The notes beneath the pieces were generated by a model. That model made no database searches. It was not told where the DNA came from and worked only from the letters and a program-made list of their open reading frames with translations. From contig VRMN01000003.1 of NCBI GenBank assembly GCA_008690995.1, positions 1,674,001 to 1,738,000 on the forward strand: a stretch of DNA of 64,000 bases, read 5' to 3'. The position numbers and the translations under genes were made by a program. Position 1 is the first letter of the stretch. Each line of letters opens with the position of its first letter. The DNA comes from Porphyridium purpureum (Eukaryota > Rhodophyta > Bangiophyceae > Porphyridiales > Porphyridiaceae). Below, piece by piece: positions 56,471 to 64,000 of this stretch.

Positions 56471-56487
56471 CACTGTACACACTGTAC
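56471..56487. promoter_or_regulatory. Two CACTGTAC sites in direct tandem, 9-bp period
   Basis: CACTGTAC occurs at 56471-56478 and again at 56480-56487, 116-132 bp upstream of the minus-strand ATG at 56355. The spacing is close to one helical turn. Confidence 0.55.
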
Positions 56488-57076
56488 TTTTTGCGGATTC
56501 CGGTCAGTCGAGAAGACCGAACGGGCGACGCGCCGCGACTTGTCTCGAAGAACATCTGCGCCATGAAGTATCCTTTCGTATCTGGCTGGTCTGGGGAGTA
56601 TGATAAATGAGCGCAAGGGTCAGAAGCCGTCGCAATGTGTTGCCTCTCACACCGGCTGCACATACTTTTTTAAATCCTGGCTACTAGAGCTGCTGTGCAC
56701 AGCCTCCCGAAGGCTGGCGCATGAAAAGGGCAAAGGAAGAAGTGTCGGGGACACAAGTTGCGATCTACCCAGAGCTTAAAATATGACCATGGGTTGATCA
56801 GCTCTGGAAGCGGCGTGGATGAGCAGAACGAACTCGCACGTCTCCCGAGTAAACAACCGCGGACTTTTTCTGTGCGAGTTTCTTCACAACACAGACTGAA
56901 ACGCCTCACTTCTTCCGCGCACGTGCGCCATCATCCGCCACTGTGGAGTAAGCACTGCATGCCGCTGCGAGTCCATCAGTAATACAAGACTGCAGTTCTG
57001 CTGTTACTCCACACGTACCCGACGACCACCACGGCGTGCGCCAGACGTCCCTCCATGAGCGCGGATGTCGGATGAG

Positions 57077-57095
57077 GTACAGTGCGTCGCTGTAC
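57077..57095. promoter_or_regulatory. Inverted pair GTACAG-N7-CTGTAC
   Basis: This pair has exact 6-bp arms; the left arm extends to GTACAGTG (57077-57084). It lies about 780 bp upstream of the M8 protease start. Confidence 0.4.
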
Positions 57096-57874
57096 TTTGT
57101 AGCTTATGGGGTTGGGCAGCTGACCCGGCATGCCGCTGATTGTAAAGGCGTGTCACCCCTTCCTTGCGGCCGGGTATAACACGTCGCTCATCTGGTTTGT
57201 AGAGACCACGCAACCACGAGCTGAAGGGCGGGTGCGGTGCGGATTAGATGATGTATCATGTGCTCTTTGACCACGCAAGCAAGTCTGACGCAGAGCTTCA
57301 CTCGATGAAGGGAACGCCGTGGTGTACTATGTGTGGCACGTCTGAAGTGCAAAGGAGTGAAAGTATGACACTGAATAGCGGAATACAAGGATAAGCTTGT
57401 TGCGCGTTGCTGCTGAGGCAGAAGTCGTGAAAATCTCATTGGTTTACTATGTCTGTGCCAGTGCCAGAAGAGGTGGCATCGGCGGGTGCCAGCGAATAGA
57501 CACATCTATACAGACAGAGACATCACATGTGCGCGAGATGGCATGAAAGTGCGTGTAGAGGGTGGTACGTGATGTTGCGCTCCGTCCAACGTGGCCATTC
57601 GAGCTGCGTGTACATGGAGCACGTGCTGACGACGACAGGCTCTCGGTGCCATTCGATCCGCGGCAGAGAAGAGGCTCCTCGTCCCTGCCTATAAGAAGAG
57701 TTGCGAGTTGGCGAGAAAGGCGTGGGATCATGAGAGAGAAGAAAGTGCAGCTGCAGAGAAGGCGCTGAGGAACAAGGAGCTGAGAAGAAGAACGAGACGA
57801 GCCACTTTCGTACCGGCGGGAACGGACCGGTAGGTTGACTGAGCGATCACGATCACACCAGCAGAACCAGCAAG

Positions 57875-59227
57875 ATGAAGAAACCAGGCCAGGTCATGAC
57901 AGTTGCACTTGGCATAGCGCTGATTTGTCTCTTAGCTCCAGTGGAGGTAGAGGCCAGATGGAAGAAGAACGGTCCTCCAACGCCAGCGCCGACACCGAGC
58001 CCAACGCCAGTATCGACGCCGAGCCCAACGCTAGCGCCGACGCCGAGTCCAACGCTAGCGCCGACGCCGAGTCCAACGCTAGCGCCGACGCCGAGTCCAA
58101 CGCTAGCGCCGACGCCGAGCCCAACGCCAGTGCCGACGCCGAGCCCAACGCCAGTGCCGACGCCGAGCCCAACGCCAGTGCCGACAGCAGCGCCAACGGC
58201 GGCTCCAGTAGTTTGTGACGGCGATTGCTACCCGTTCACAATTCAAATGATCCCGAACGGAGCTCAGGACCCGCGTGCTGTGGCCGTGTTTGAAGAAGCA
58301 CTGGGTGTGCTGAATGCCGTACTGGTCGGGCAGCGTCTTGTGGCGCAGCCTGTGACGATGCAATTGTACTACCGCATCAGCTCGATCGATGGGCTTGGGG
58401 GTGTGCTCGGAAGTGCGATCAACTACCAGCATGTCGACGTGTGCACGGACAGCCAGTCTCCGTGCCACTACGACGTGCTGCCGACGCTGGGCGAGATGGT
58501 ATTTGATGCCGCTGACTTCTTCAATAATGTTGAGTACGCGGCGTGGAGGGACTTTTGGGTCCAAGTGACGTTGCACGAAATGCTGCACATGCTTGGTGTG
58601 GGGTCGTTCTGGGTGAATCGCTTTCCGACGCGCGCCGGGTACAACACGCGCGTAGAGTGTGTAGCAACTCAGGCCGCGTCTTACAAGTACCCTGGCGCGA
58701 AGCGGGAGTGGAACTTATTGGGCGGGCAGGGCGCGCCGCCAGTGGAATACAATCACTGGAACGGGGACGGGTCCAATTGCAAGCACTGGGACGAATCTGC
58801 GATGAATGTGGAGCTGATGACCACGGAGACGAACACAATCCTGACGCCGACGACGGCGGCGGTTGAGGAGAAGCTCAGCCGAGTCACGCTGGGTGCTATG
58901 GAGGACTTGAACTATGTGGTGGACTGGAGCCACGCCGAGACTTACATAGTGCCCCCGTCGCGGCGCATGGCCGAGCTGGAGACGCACAGCCATGCCGTGC
59001 TCGAGTCGGTTCGTAGACAGGATCCTGACTACCTGGCAAAGCTAGAGATGTACGAGGCAACGCTGCACAAGCAGAGCGAGCGCGCGAAAGAGCGCAAGCA
59101 TCTACATGAGGAGCTGAAGGCTGGCGTAATTGAAGAAGTTTGGTACCCGGAGAACTACGAGGCGCCGCTGCTTGACCGTGCAGGCCACATTCTGGTGCCT
59201 GAGAGGGTCGTTCCAGTCCATCTGTAG
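57875..59227 (+). CDS. Leishmanolysin/gametolysin-like (M8) metalloprotease with PT-repeat stalk
   Basis: The 450-residue product has a signal peptide (~1-28, [21 protein letters not shown]), a Pro/Thr/Ser-rich repeat stalk (~34-108) and a metalloprotease domain. The zinc motif is HEMLHMLG at 234-241. A further His (CKHWDES) and the downstream ELMT block follow, as in M8 peptidases, where HExxH, a distant His and a Met-turn form the site. The C-terminal ~90 residues are charged and helical. The known family includes leishmanolysin and volvocine gametolysins, which digest cell-wall or matrix proteins. The secreted stalked form here suggests action in the extracellular matrix. The ATG at 57875 is the first start. 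Confidence 0.87.
   Translation: MKKPGQVMTVALGIALICLLAPVEVEARWKKNGPPTPAPTPSPTPVSTPSPTLAPTPSPTLAPTPSPTLAPTPSPTLAPTPSPTPVPTPSPTPVPTPSPTPVPTAAPTAAPVVCDGDCYPFTIQMIPNGAQDPRAVAVFEEALGVLNAVLVGQRLVAQPVTMQLYYRISSIDGLGGVLGSAINYQHVDVCTDSQSPCHYDVLPTLGEMVFDAADFFNNVEYAAWRDFWVQVTLHEMLHMLGVGSFWVNRFPTRAGYNTRVECVATQAASYKYPGAKREWNLLGGQGAPPVEYNHWNGDGSNCKHWDESAMNVELMTTETNTILTPTTAAVEEKLSRVTLGAMEDLNYVVDWSHAETYIVPPSRRMAELETHSHAVLESVRRQDPDYLAKLEMYEATLHKQSERAKERKHLHEELKAGVIEEVWYPENYEAPLLDRAGHILVPERVVPVHL
57987..58196 (+). repeat. In-frame minisatellite encoding ([10 protein letters not shown])n
   Basis: A 24-bp unit repeats about eight times inside the M8 protease gene. The sequence stays open in other frames as well, giving spurious 100-127-codon frames. 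Confidence 0.85.
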
Positions 59228-59427
59228 GAAATTCCAATTTTGATGAGTCGTCTAATTCTGTTTTATAAATAACTGCGTGGTGAACATGGACTGCCGCTAT
59301 CTCGAGCTCGTTCCGCTCGGACCCGACAAGTTTCACGTCGGTATCGAGGAGTGTTGCTCCAAGGTAAATAGTTTGTTATTTTCGTTCCTTCGCCGCGCGC
59401 CAAGAGCGCAACAAATAAGACACCTTC
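59228..59427. other. Short gap between convergent genes
   Basis: This gap holds the 3' ends of the M8 protease and the Cys-rich protein gene. A short + strand frame (from ATG 59286) is unrecognised. Confidence 0.3.
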
Positions 59428-60447
59428 TCAATTGAAAGTCGCCGCGGCGCAGCAGTACTCATACACGTGATGATAGAGGCCGACGTTGCCCTTCTTGAAT
59501 GACTTACAAATGGGGTGGCACTTGGCGGCCTCGGTCCATTCGGGGTCAATCACAATGCTCTCGACGTCCGTGAATGTTCGCTTATTGGCTAGCGGCTGGA
59601 TGTTGTTCGCTGTCACCCCAAACAGACCACCAAGGCTCTTTTGCAGCTCCTCGTCAAGGCACTCGTACACCTGGTTGCCTACCTGGACTTCACACGTCAT
59701 GCACAAAATTGTTTCTGCCATCTGAACCAACGTTGAATCCGCCAAAGTAAGCTCAGCAAGCGCCTTTCCAACAAGTTTCCTTGCAAGCGGCATCTTGGTG
59801 CTCTTTGTGCACAGGTTCGAGTCGTACGCCATCGAGCAGGTCTGAGCAATTCCGCAGTGCGCACCGGAGAACGATTCCCAGCCCTGCTGCAGCTGTGGCA
59901 TGATCGCAGCCTGCCCCGCGGTGTACTCGGTCGCCGCCGTGATCACGTTTTCAAGTTCGTCCTGCTGGCCTGGGCACAAATCGAGGTAAGGGCAACCAAA
60001 CGGCATATTATCTGAGCAGCTGTTCATCACCATGTCCTTGCATGTCCAAGCGTGGCCGTTCACCGTATCGGCAAGCAGCAAGAAGGTGGACACCGCCGTG
60101 AGCTCATTCGCCATGGTATGAAACTCGCATTTTTGCACTATGGCAGTGTCCAAACCTCCAATGGGCACTCCCGCGGAGCAGTCTGCACCTGACTGTGCGC
60201 AATACCATGCCTGGTCACACTCGTAAGTCGCCCTCATCATGCCGTTCGGAAGCGGCTTGCCAATCATCCTCACCTCATTGCTCTTGCTGAGCGAAGGTGC
60301 AACCACCACCACAGCCACGGTCATCAGCATCACGGCCACAACAGAGGCGGCCACACTCCACGACGAGCGACGGGAGAGAGCGCTGGCGCTGGCAGCGTCC
60401 TGGCCAAACTCCATTTCCACCAGCGTCATTGTTTCCTGGATCGTCAT
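59428..60447 (-). CDS. Hypothetical Cys-rich type II membrane protein
   Basis: The 339-residue product has one membrane anchor at ~31-51 (SVAASVVAVMLMTVAVVVVA) after a short acidic cytosolic end. The outer domain contains about 20 cysteines (YECDQAWYCAQSGADC, FGCPYLDLCPGQQ, HCGIAQTCSMAYDSNLC, MTCEVQVGNQVYEC, ending CCAAA). This suggests a disulfide-bonded extracellular or Golgi-lumen domain. No enzyme motif is visible and no family is recognised; it may be specific to this lineage. It converges with the M8 protease. The ATG at 60447 is the first in frame. Confidence 0.7.
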   Translation of the reverse strand: MTIQETMTLVEMEFGQDAASASALSRRSSWSVAASVVAVMLMTVAVVVVAPSLSKSNEVRMIGKPLPNGMMRATYECDQAWYCAQSGADCSAGVPIGGLDTAIVQKCEFHTMANELTAVSTFLLLADTVNGHAWTCKDMVMNSCSDNMPFGCPYLDLCPGQQDELENVITAATEYTAGQAAIMPQLQQGWESFSGAHCGIAQTCSMAYDSNLCTKSTKMPLARKLVGKALAELTLADSTLVQMAETILCMTCEVQVGNQVYECLDEELQKSLGGLFGVTANNIQPLANKRTFTDVESIVIDPEWTEAAKCHPICKSFKKGNVGLYHHVYEYCCAAATFN

Positions 60448-61362
60448 TTTGTTCCTGTTCGACTTGGTTCACAAAGTCACGCAGAAAAAACCTGTCCTCC
60501 AAAGCCACCACTACGCTCCTGCTCTGCGACCGAGCAGCTTCAACATGGTGACAACGCTCGTCACTGCATGCGCAACAGCGCCTTTATAGACCGAGCTCTC
60601 GACCACAAGGACAGACCGGTGTGCATGGCGACGCCCCTACCGTTCGTCGCTCACATCATCTCGACGTCTTTGAATTTGCTCGGCCGAACCATCCTATTCC
60701 TCCGTGCCATGTTCTGACTCATGTTTGCTACCTCTCTGTGCTGCTTTGCAGCCACTGCTTCCCACTTGAGACCTCTTCCCGTGTAAATTCTGCAAATCAC
60801 CAACCCAAAGGTCGTGATCAAATTCTGACGATTCTCCGCACAAGCGTGTTGAATTTTCCCCCAATCCGGCGTATCAGTGAAAAGTACACGCGCTCAGTGT
60901 ACAAGGATCATGCAAGATTTTGGGAGTCTGTGCGTGTGTTTTTCGAGGTGGCTGCGTCTACAAACGCGAGTCGAAATCAAACTGTCGCCCACAAATCCTT
61001 TGTGTCATGCGCTTCGTGGTGTCTCGAGCGAACAGGCTCAGATGGTGTGAATATTATGGTGAGCTGTTTTGCCAGCGCGGGAATACACGCGTGCGTCAGA
61101 TTCATTCCTCCGCTCGCTGCGCCCAGCTCGTCGCGATGATGAGGACAACTTGACTCATGTAAACACAACTCCCCAGGATTTTAATCTCATCGGGACTTCC
61201 CATCAACCTTCTTCCATACAAGCAAAGCCCGTGCATGCGATGATAGTTGAAACAGACGGCAACAATCTCATTGTGGTCGTTTCGCAGACTGACGGAAAGT
61301 CTTCAGCTTTTTTTTTCTCTCGGGCTTCGACACCCGGCCGATGTGTGGACACTCACCAAGTC
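60448..61362. other. Intergenic
   Basis: This gap includes an inverted GTACAC-N7-GTGTAC at 60884-60902. A 172-codon + strand frame (60621-61139) starts at GTG and shows no domain features. Confidence 0.4.
60884..60902. promoter_or_regulatory. Inverted pair GTACAC-N7-GTGTAC
   Basis: This pair has exact 6-bp arms around GCGCTCA, about 440 bp upstream of the Cys-rich membrane protein ATG. Confidence 0.4.
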
Positions 61363-62766
61363 TCAACTTTCCCCATCGACCTCCTCTTCGAGAAGGGCAA
61401 CTTCGCGCGCAATTAGAGGATGCCTCAACAGTTCTGATGCGGTCGGTCTATTCCGGTCCTCATATTCCAAGCATTGTCGGCAAAAGTCCTTGAACTCTGC
61501 ACTGAATGGATGCAATCTCGCACTCAGGTTGCCAAAGCGAACTCCGCTTTCCGCGATCATGCGCCTTACCGCGTCTGAATCCAAGTTCGAAAATAGCGGC
61601 TCTCCCAGTGCGCACTCGAGCGCAAGCATGCCCAAGCTCCAGATGTCAATCTTCAATCCATATTCATCCCCCCGGCACACTTCGGGAGCCATCCAGTGCA
61701 CTGTGCCCAACACTGCCGAGCGCGTGTCCTTGTCGGATGCAAGTCTGGTCGCGAAGCCAAAGTCACACAACTTGACGCGGCCGGTGTCTCCACATACAAG
61801 CACGTTGTCGCTTTTGATGTCGCGGTGCATCACCATCTCTGCGTGCAGAACTGCAAGCGCGCGCGTCAATTGCGCAAGAAGCTGCACCATGTCGGCTTCA
61901 TCCATGCGTCCGCACTCCCGAATATAGTCGTAAAGAGAACCACCGGACACGTACTCGACGGCATGCCAATAGGCGCTTTCGAACTCAAATACCATGTGTG
62001 AGGTGAGTAGATTCGCATGTTTGGGTAAAGAACGCATGATGTGCACCTCCCGCTCCAGAAGCTCGCGCTCGTCGTCGCTATGCGGCGCCATTCGCTTGAT
62101 TGCCACAGCATGTTCCGAATTTCCCTTCGACTTCGCACGGTACACTTCTCCGAATGCGCCTTCGCCGATCAGCTGAAGATCTTCATAGAACAAATGGGGG
62201 TCCATGTTAAGGGTGACCAAAGCACTTCCCGTCGGCTGCACGGCTGCTGCTGCTGCCACCTCGCGGTGCGTTTCACTTTCCCAGCTCTCCGCGACAAGGT
62301 GTGCCCTCGTTTCCCAAACATCTTCCGCATTCAAAGCCAATGCGGCAGGCGAGCAGCGGAAACCGGGAAGAGCCGTCTCTGGAAGATCCATATCAGCCAG
62401 CATCTGGTCCCCATGCGTCACGGAAACATCCATCACGTTTAGCGCGTGCATTGTTTCAGCGCCGGCCGCTCGCCGACGCGCATTTTTGCATGCTGGCGCA
62501 GTCACAGTCATCCGTACGTGCCGCTCCTTTCGCTCGTCAAGTGCATGCATGCCCTTCTTCTGTCGGGTAACAGTCTTCGCAAGCGGCGCGTTTCTCGCCC
62601 ACGTCGGTGGTGCATTTTCATCTGCAGCGCCGCGTTCACCTCGTGCGCTCTCCTTGTGCACAAAATTGTGCGCGTCCTTTCTATGCGTCACTGCTTCTGC
62701 GGGCTCCGTAGGCCCAGATGGCCGCGCAGGTCCAAACAGAGAGCGATACAGCTCAAAGTCGTTCAT
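61363..62766 (-). CDS. STE20/PAK-like Ser/Thr protein kinase
   Basis: The 467-residue kinase has a ~190-residue low-complexity N-terminal part and a kinase domain at ~193-455. The domain shows LQLIGEGAFGEVYRAKSKG, VAIKRMAPH, HRDIKSDNVLVCGDTG, CDFGFATRL and GTVHWMAPEVCRGDEYG. HRDIKSDN with GTxxWMAPE is typical of STE20/PAK and MAP3K kinases that act at the top of MAPK cascades. No Rho-binding (CRIB) motif is visible, so a true PAK role is not supported. It could act upstream of the MAPKK-like kinase at 11-13 kb, but this is speculation. The ATG at 62766 is the first in frame. Confidence 0.88.
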   Translation of the reverse strand: MNDFELYRSLFGPARPSGPTEPAEAVTHRKDAHNFVHKESARGERGAADENAPPTWARNAPLAKTVTRQKKGMHALDERKERHVRMTVTAPACKNARRRAAGAETMHALNVMDVSVTHGDQMLADMDLPETALPGFRCSPAALALNAEDVWETRAHLVAESWESETHREVAAAAAVQPTGSALVTLNMDPHLFYEDLQLIGEGAFGEVYRAKSKGNSEHAVAIKRMAPHSDDERELLEREVHIMRSLPKHANLLTSHMVFEFESAYWHAVEYVSGGSLYDYIRECGRMDEADMVQLLAQLTRALAVLHAEMVMHRDIKSDNVLVCGDTGRVKLCDFGFATRLASDKDTRSAVLGTVHWMAPEVCRGDEYGLKIDIWSLGMLALECALGEPLFSNLDSDAVRRMIAESGVRFGNLSARLHPFSAEFKDFCRQCLEYEDRNRPTASELLRHPLIAREVALLEEEVDGES

Positions 62767-63191
62767 GATTGATTGTCCTATCAGAGCTATCAGCGCTCGA
62801 ACGCAGAAGGCCGCCTTCGTATCCGTCTACGTGCGTGAGCTTCTGCAAGGCTGCCTTCGTTCGTACTTTTTTCCGGTCCGGACTTTCGCGCACCTGCCAC
62901 CATGCCACGATGGACCATTGCTCTTGTCGTCTTGTCGGCGTCCATGCTAGAGCGTTCTTTGTCCCATTCCAAAATTTCAAACCCGTTCGCGTGCGCAAAA
63001 GTTGACAGATGTAACGGACGGATGCTGTACCTCATGTAAGCATCTTACAAATTGGAGGTACACTATTTGTGTCTCGCAACAACACGAGATCGGCGCAAGT
63101 CGTGCAGGCTTCCCGTTTCCGCTCTGCAATAAGCTTTTGTGACTGATGCAATGCTCCACTCGCTGGGCTCCAAGCAAGCGTCCCCCACGAA
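62767..63191. other. Intergenic
   Basis: No gene is recognised. One GTACACT lies near 63058. Confidence 0.35.
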
Positions 63192-64000
63192 TCAGGGCGA
63201 CATCTTGACACGCTTCGGCGCTTGGGCAATGGGGTCCTCAGAGTCTGCAAAGGTACTTGTATCTCTGGATTCTGATGGACCAAGAATTTGCCCCTGAGTT
63301 CCGTTGGTGCCAGAAGGAACAGCACCCTCACCAGTCGGGGAAGACTCTAGATTCATCGGAATCGCCAGATCGGAATCTGCAACACTTTGTACCTTCTCGC
63401 TCGGCAATGGAGCGGCTGGAGATTTTGGTGGAACCATATCGGCCGTATCACGATGCTCATTGCCCAACGCGTTGTTCGGTGCCGATGGAAGCGAGCACGC
63501 ACCCGGACTTAAGCCAGTATCCCCTTGATGAACCGCGCTGCTTTTCGAGTCCCCCGCAGGCCCACCATGTCCTTCTGGTTCCACTTTTACGTGTGCAGAG
63601 GCGTCCAGCTGTGCCTCGGTCTGCTCGTCGGCCTGTGTGGGGTCTGAAACCGACGCGCGAACAAGCACTGCGGACGCGCTGCCGCTCATTTGCGCGGCCT
63701 CGTCTTTAATCGGGGCCGAAGTAGCGGCACCGGGACTGAGAGCGGGGACATGTGATTCCTGTTTCAAAGGAACGTGAGATTCGGTCGCTGTGTGTTCCTG
63801 TCTCCGTGCGCACCATTGCGCAAATGCTGAGGCAGAGGCACTCCTCTGACGCAGCGCAAGCGCAGAGACAGCGCCCGAGTTCACGCCAGCGGATTGCTGG
63901 AAACTTTCGTACAAATACTCGCAGTACAGCTCAACCGTCCTGTTCAAGACGGCGGAGGCGCGCTCCGACTCGACAAATCCGTGTACTGCGTCGCGCGCAT
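63192..64000 (-). CDS. Partial hypothetical protein, 5' end off the right edge
   Basis: The frame is open from the right edge to a stop at 63192, giving about 269 residues without an initiating ATG in the window. The visible N-terminal part (AVHGFVESERASAVLNRTVE, then LYCEYLYESFQQSAG) is helical and could belong to a histone-fold or similar helical domain, but this is weak. The rest is low-complexity, rich in Ala, Ser, Pro and Glu, and ends in the basic APKRVKMSP, a possible nuclear localisation signal. A nuclear regulatory protein is a guess. Confidence 0.55.
   Translation of the reverse strand, partial: ARDAVHGFVESERASAVLNRTVELYCEYLYESFQQSAGVNSGAVSALALRQRSASASAFAQWCARRQEHTATESHVPLKQESHVPALSPGAATSAPIKDEAAQMSGSASAVLVRASVSDPTQADEQTEAQLDASAHVKVEPEGHGGPAGDSKSSAVHQGDTGLSPGACSLPSAPNNALGNEHRDTADMVPPKSPAAPLPSEKVQSVADSDLAIPMNLESSPTGEGAVPSGTNGTQGQILGPSESRDTSTFADSEDPIAQAPKRVKMSP

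Larger units (their letters stand above)
56356..57874. other. Divergent intergenic region with GTACAG motifs
   Basis: This 1.5-kb region has a CACTGTAC direct pair (56471-56487) and an inverted GTACAG-N7-CTGTAC (57077-57095). Open frames here are short and unsupported. Confidence 0.45.

Noticed and set aside
57835-58218. Alternative frames (Asp/Ala/Asn-rich on +, Leu/Ala-rich on -) over the PT minisatellite
   Set aside because: They are shadows of the in-frame repeat of the M8 protease gene.
60621-61139. 172-codon + strand frame
   Set aside because: It starts at GTG and has no domain or composition signal.

Overview
The window looks like nuclear DNA of a unicellular red alga, most likely a Porphyridium-type mesophile. 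This rests on several observations. Genes are dense (about one per 2.3 kb), lie on both strands, and nearly all are single open frames without visible introns. Plastid enzymes encoded here carry N-terminal extensions (phosphoribulokinase, DGDG synthase), and eukaryotic signalling genes are abundant (five protein kinases, an FCP1 phosphatase). One tRNA gene has an extra ~20 nt in its D arm, a pattern known from red algal tRNAs. The species call is an inference; no sequence search was possible.

Layout. 1-11 kb: a DGDG synthase running off the left edge and phosphoribulokinase diverge from a shared 1.06-kb promoter region; then a small zinc-cluster protein, a CLPTM1-family membrane protein and a GDT1/TMEM165 cation transporter. 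11-19 kb: a MAPKK-like kinase, a heptamer minisatellite, a malic enzyme and a PH-like/CAMK-type kinase. 20-31 kb: a run rich in cell-matrix polysaccharide functions. It holds a type II membrane glycosyltransferase, a gelsolin-like protein, a sulfotransferase-like gene with two decayed relatives next to it, tRNA-Ala, a carbohydrate sulfotransferase and a GT90/CAP10 glycosyltransferase. 31-46 kb: squalene epoxidase, FCP1, an FSP1/NDH-2-like oxidoreductase, 3-hydroxyisobutyrate dehydrogenase, a small membrane protein, a GFA/Mss4-like zinc protein, a C2H2 zinc-finger protein and SHMT. 48-64 kb: a bacterial-style OafA/SGNH acyltransferase, an AGC kinase of the DFD (group VIII) type, a radical-SAM-like protein without its cysteine cluster, a tail-anchored putative plastid protein, an M8 metalloprotease with a PT-repeat stalk, a Cys-rich membrane protein, a PAK/STE20-like kinase and a gene running off the right edge.

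The most interesting signals are these. (1) The 8-mer CACTGTAC/GTACAGTG recurs in intergenic DNA as single sites, a 9-bp-phased direct pair and inverted pairs, and looks like an undescribed promoter element. (2) The tRNA-Ala(TGC) appears to have a D-arm intron. (3) The 54.2-55.0 kb protein resembles pyruvate formate-lyase activating enzyme but has lost the radical-SAM cysteines. (4) Glycosyltransferases, sulfotransferases and an O-acyltransferase lie near each other, fitting sulfated exopolysaccharide synthesis. Several listed starts were moved to the first ATG because the longest open frame begins with a non-ATG codon.
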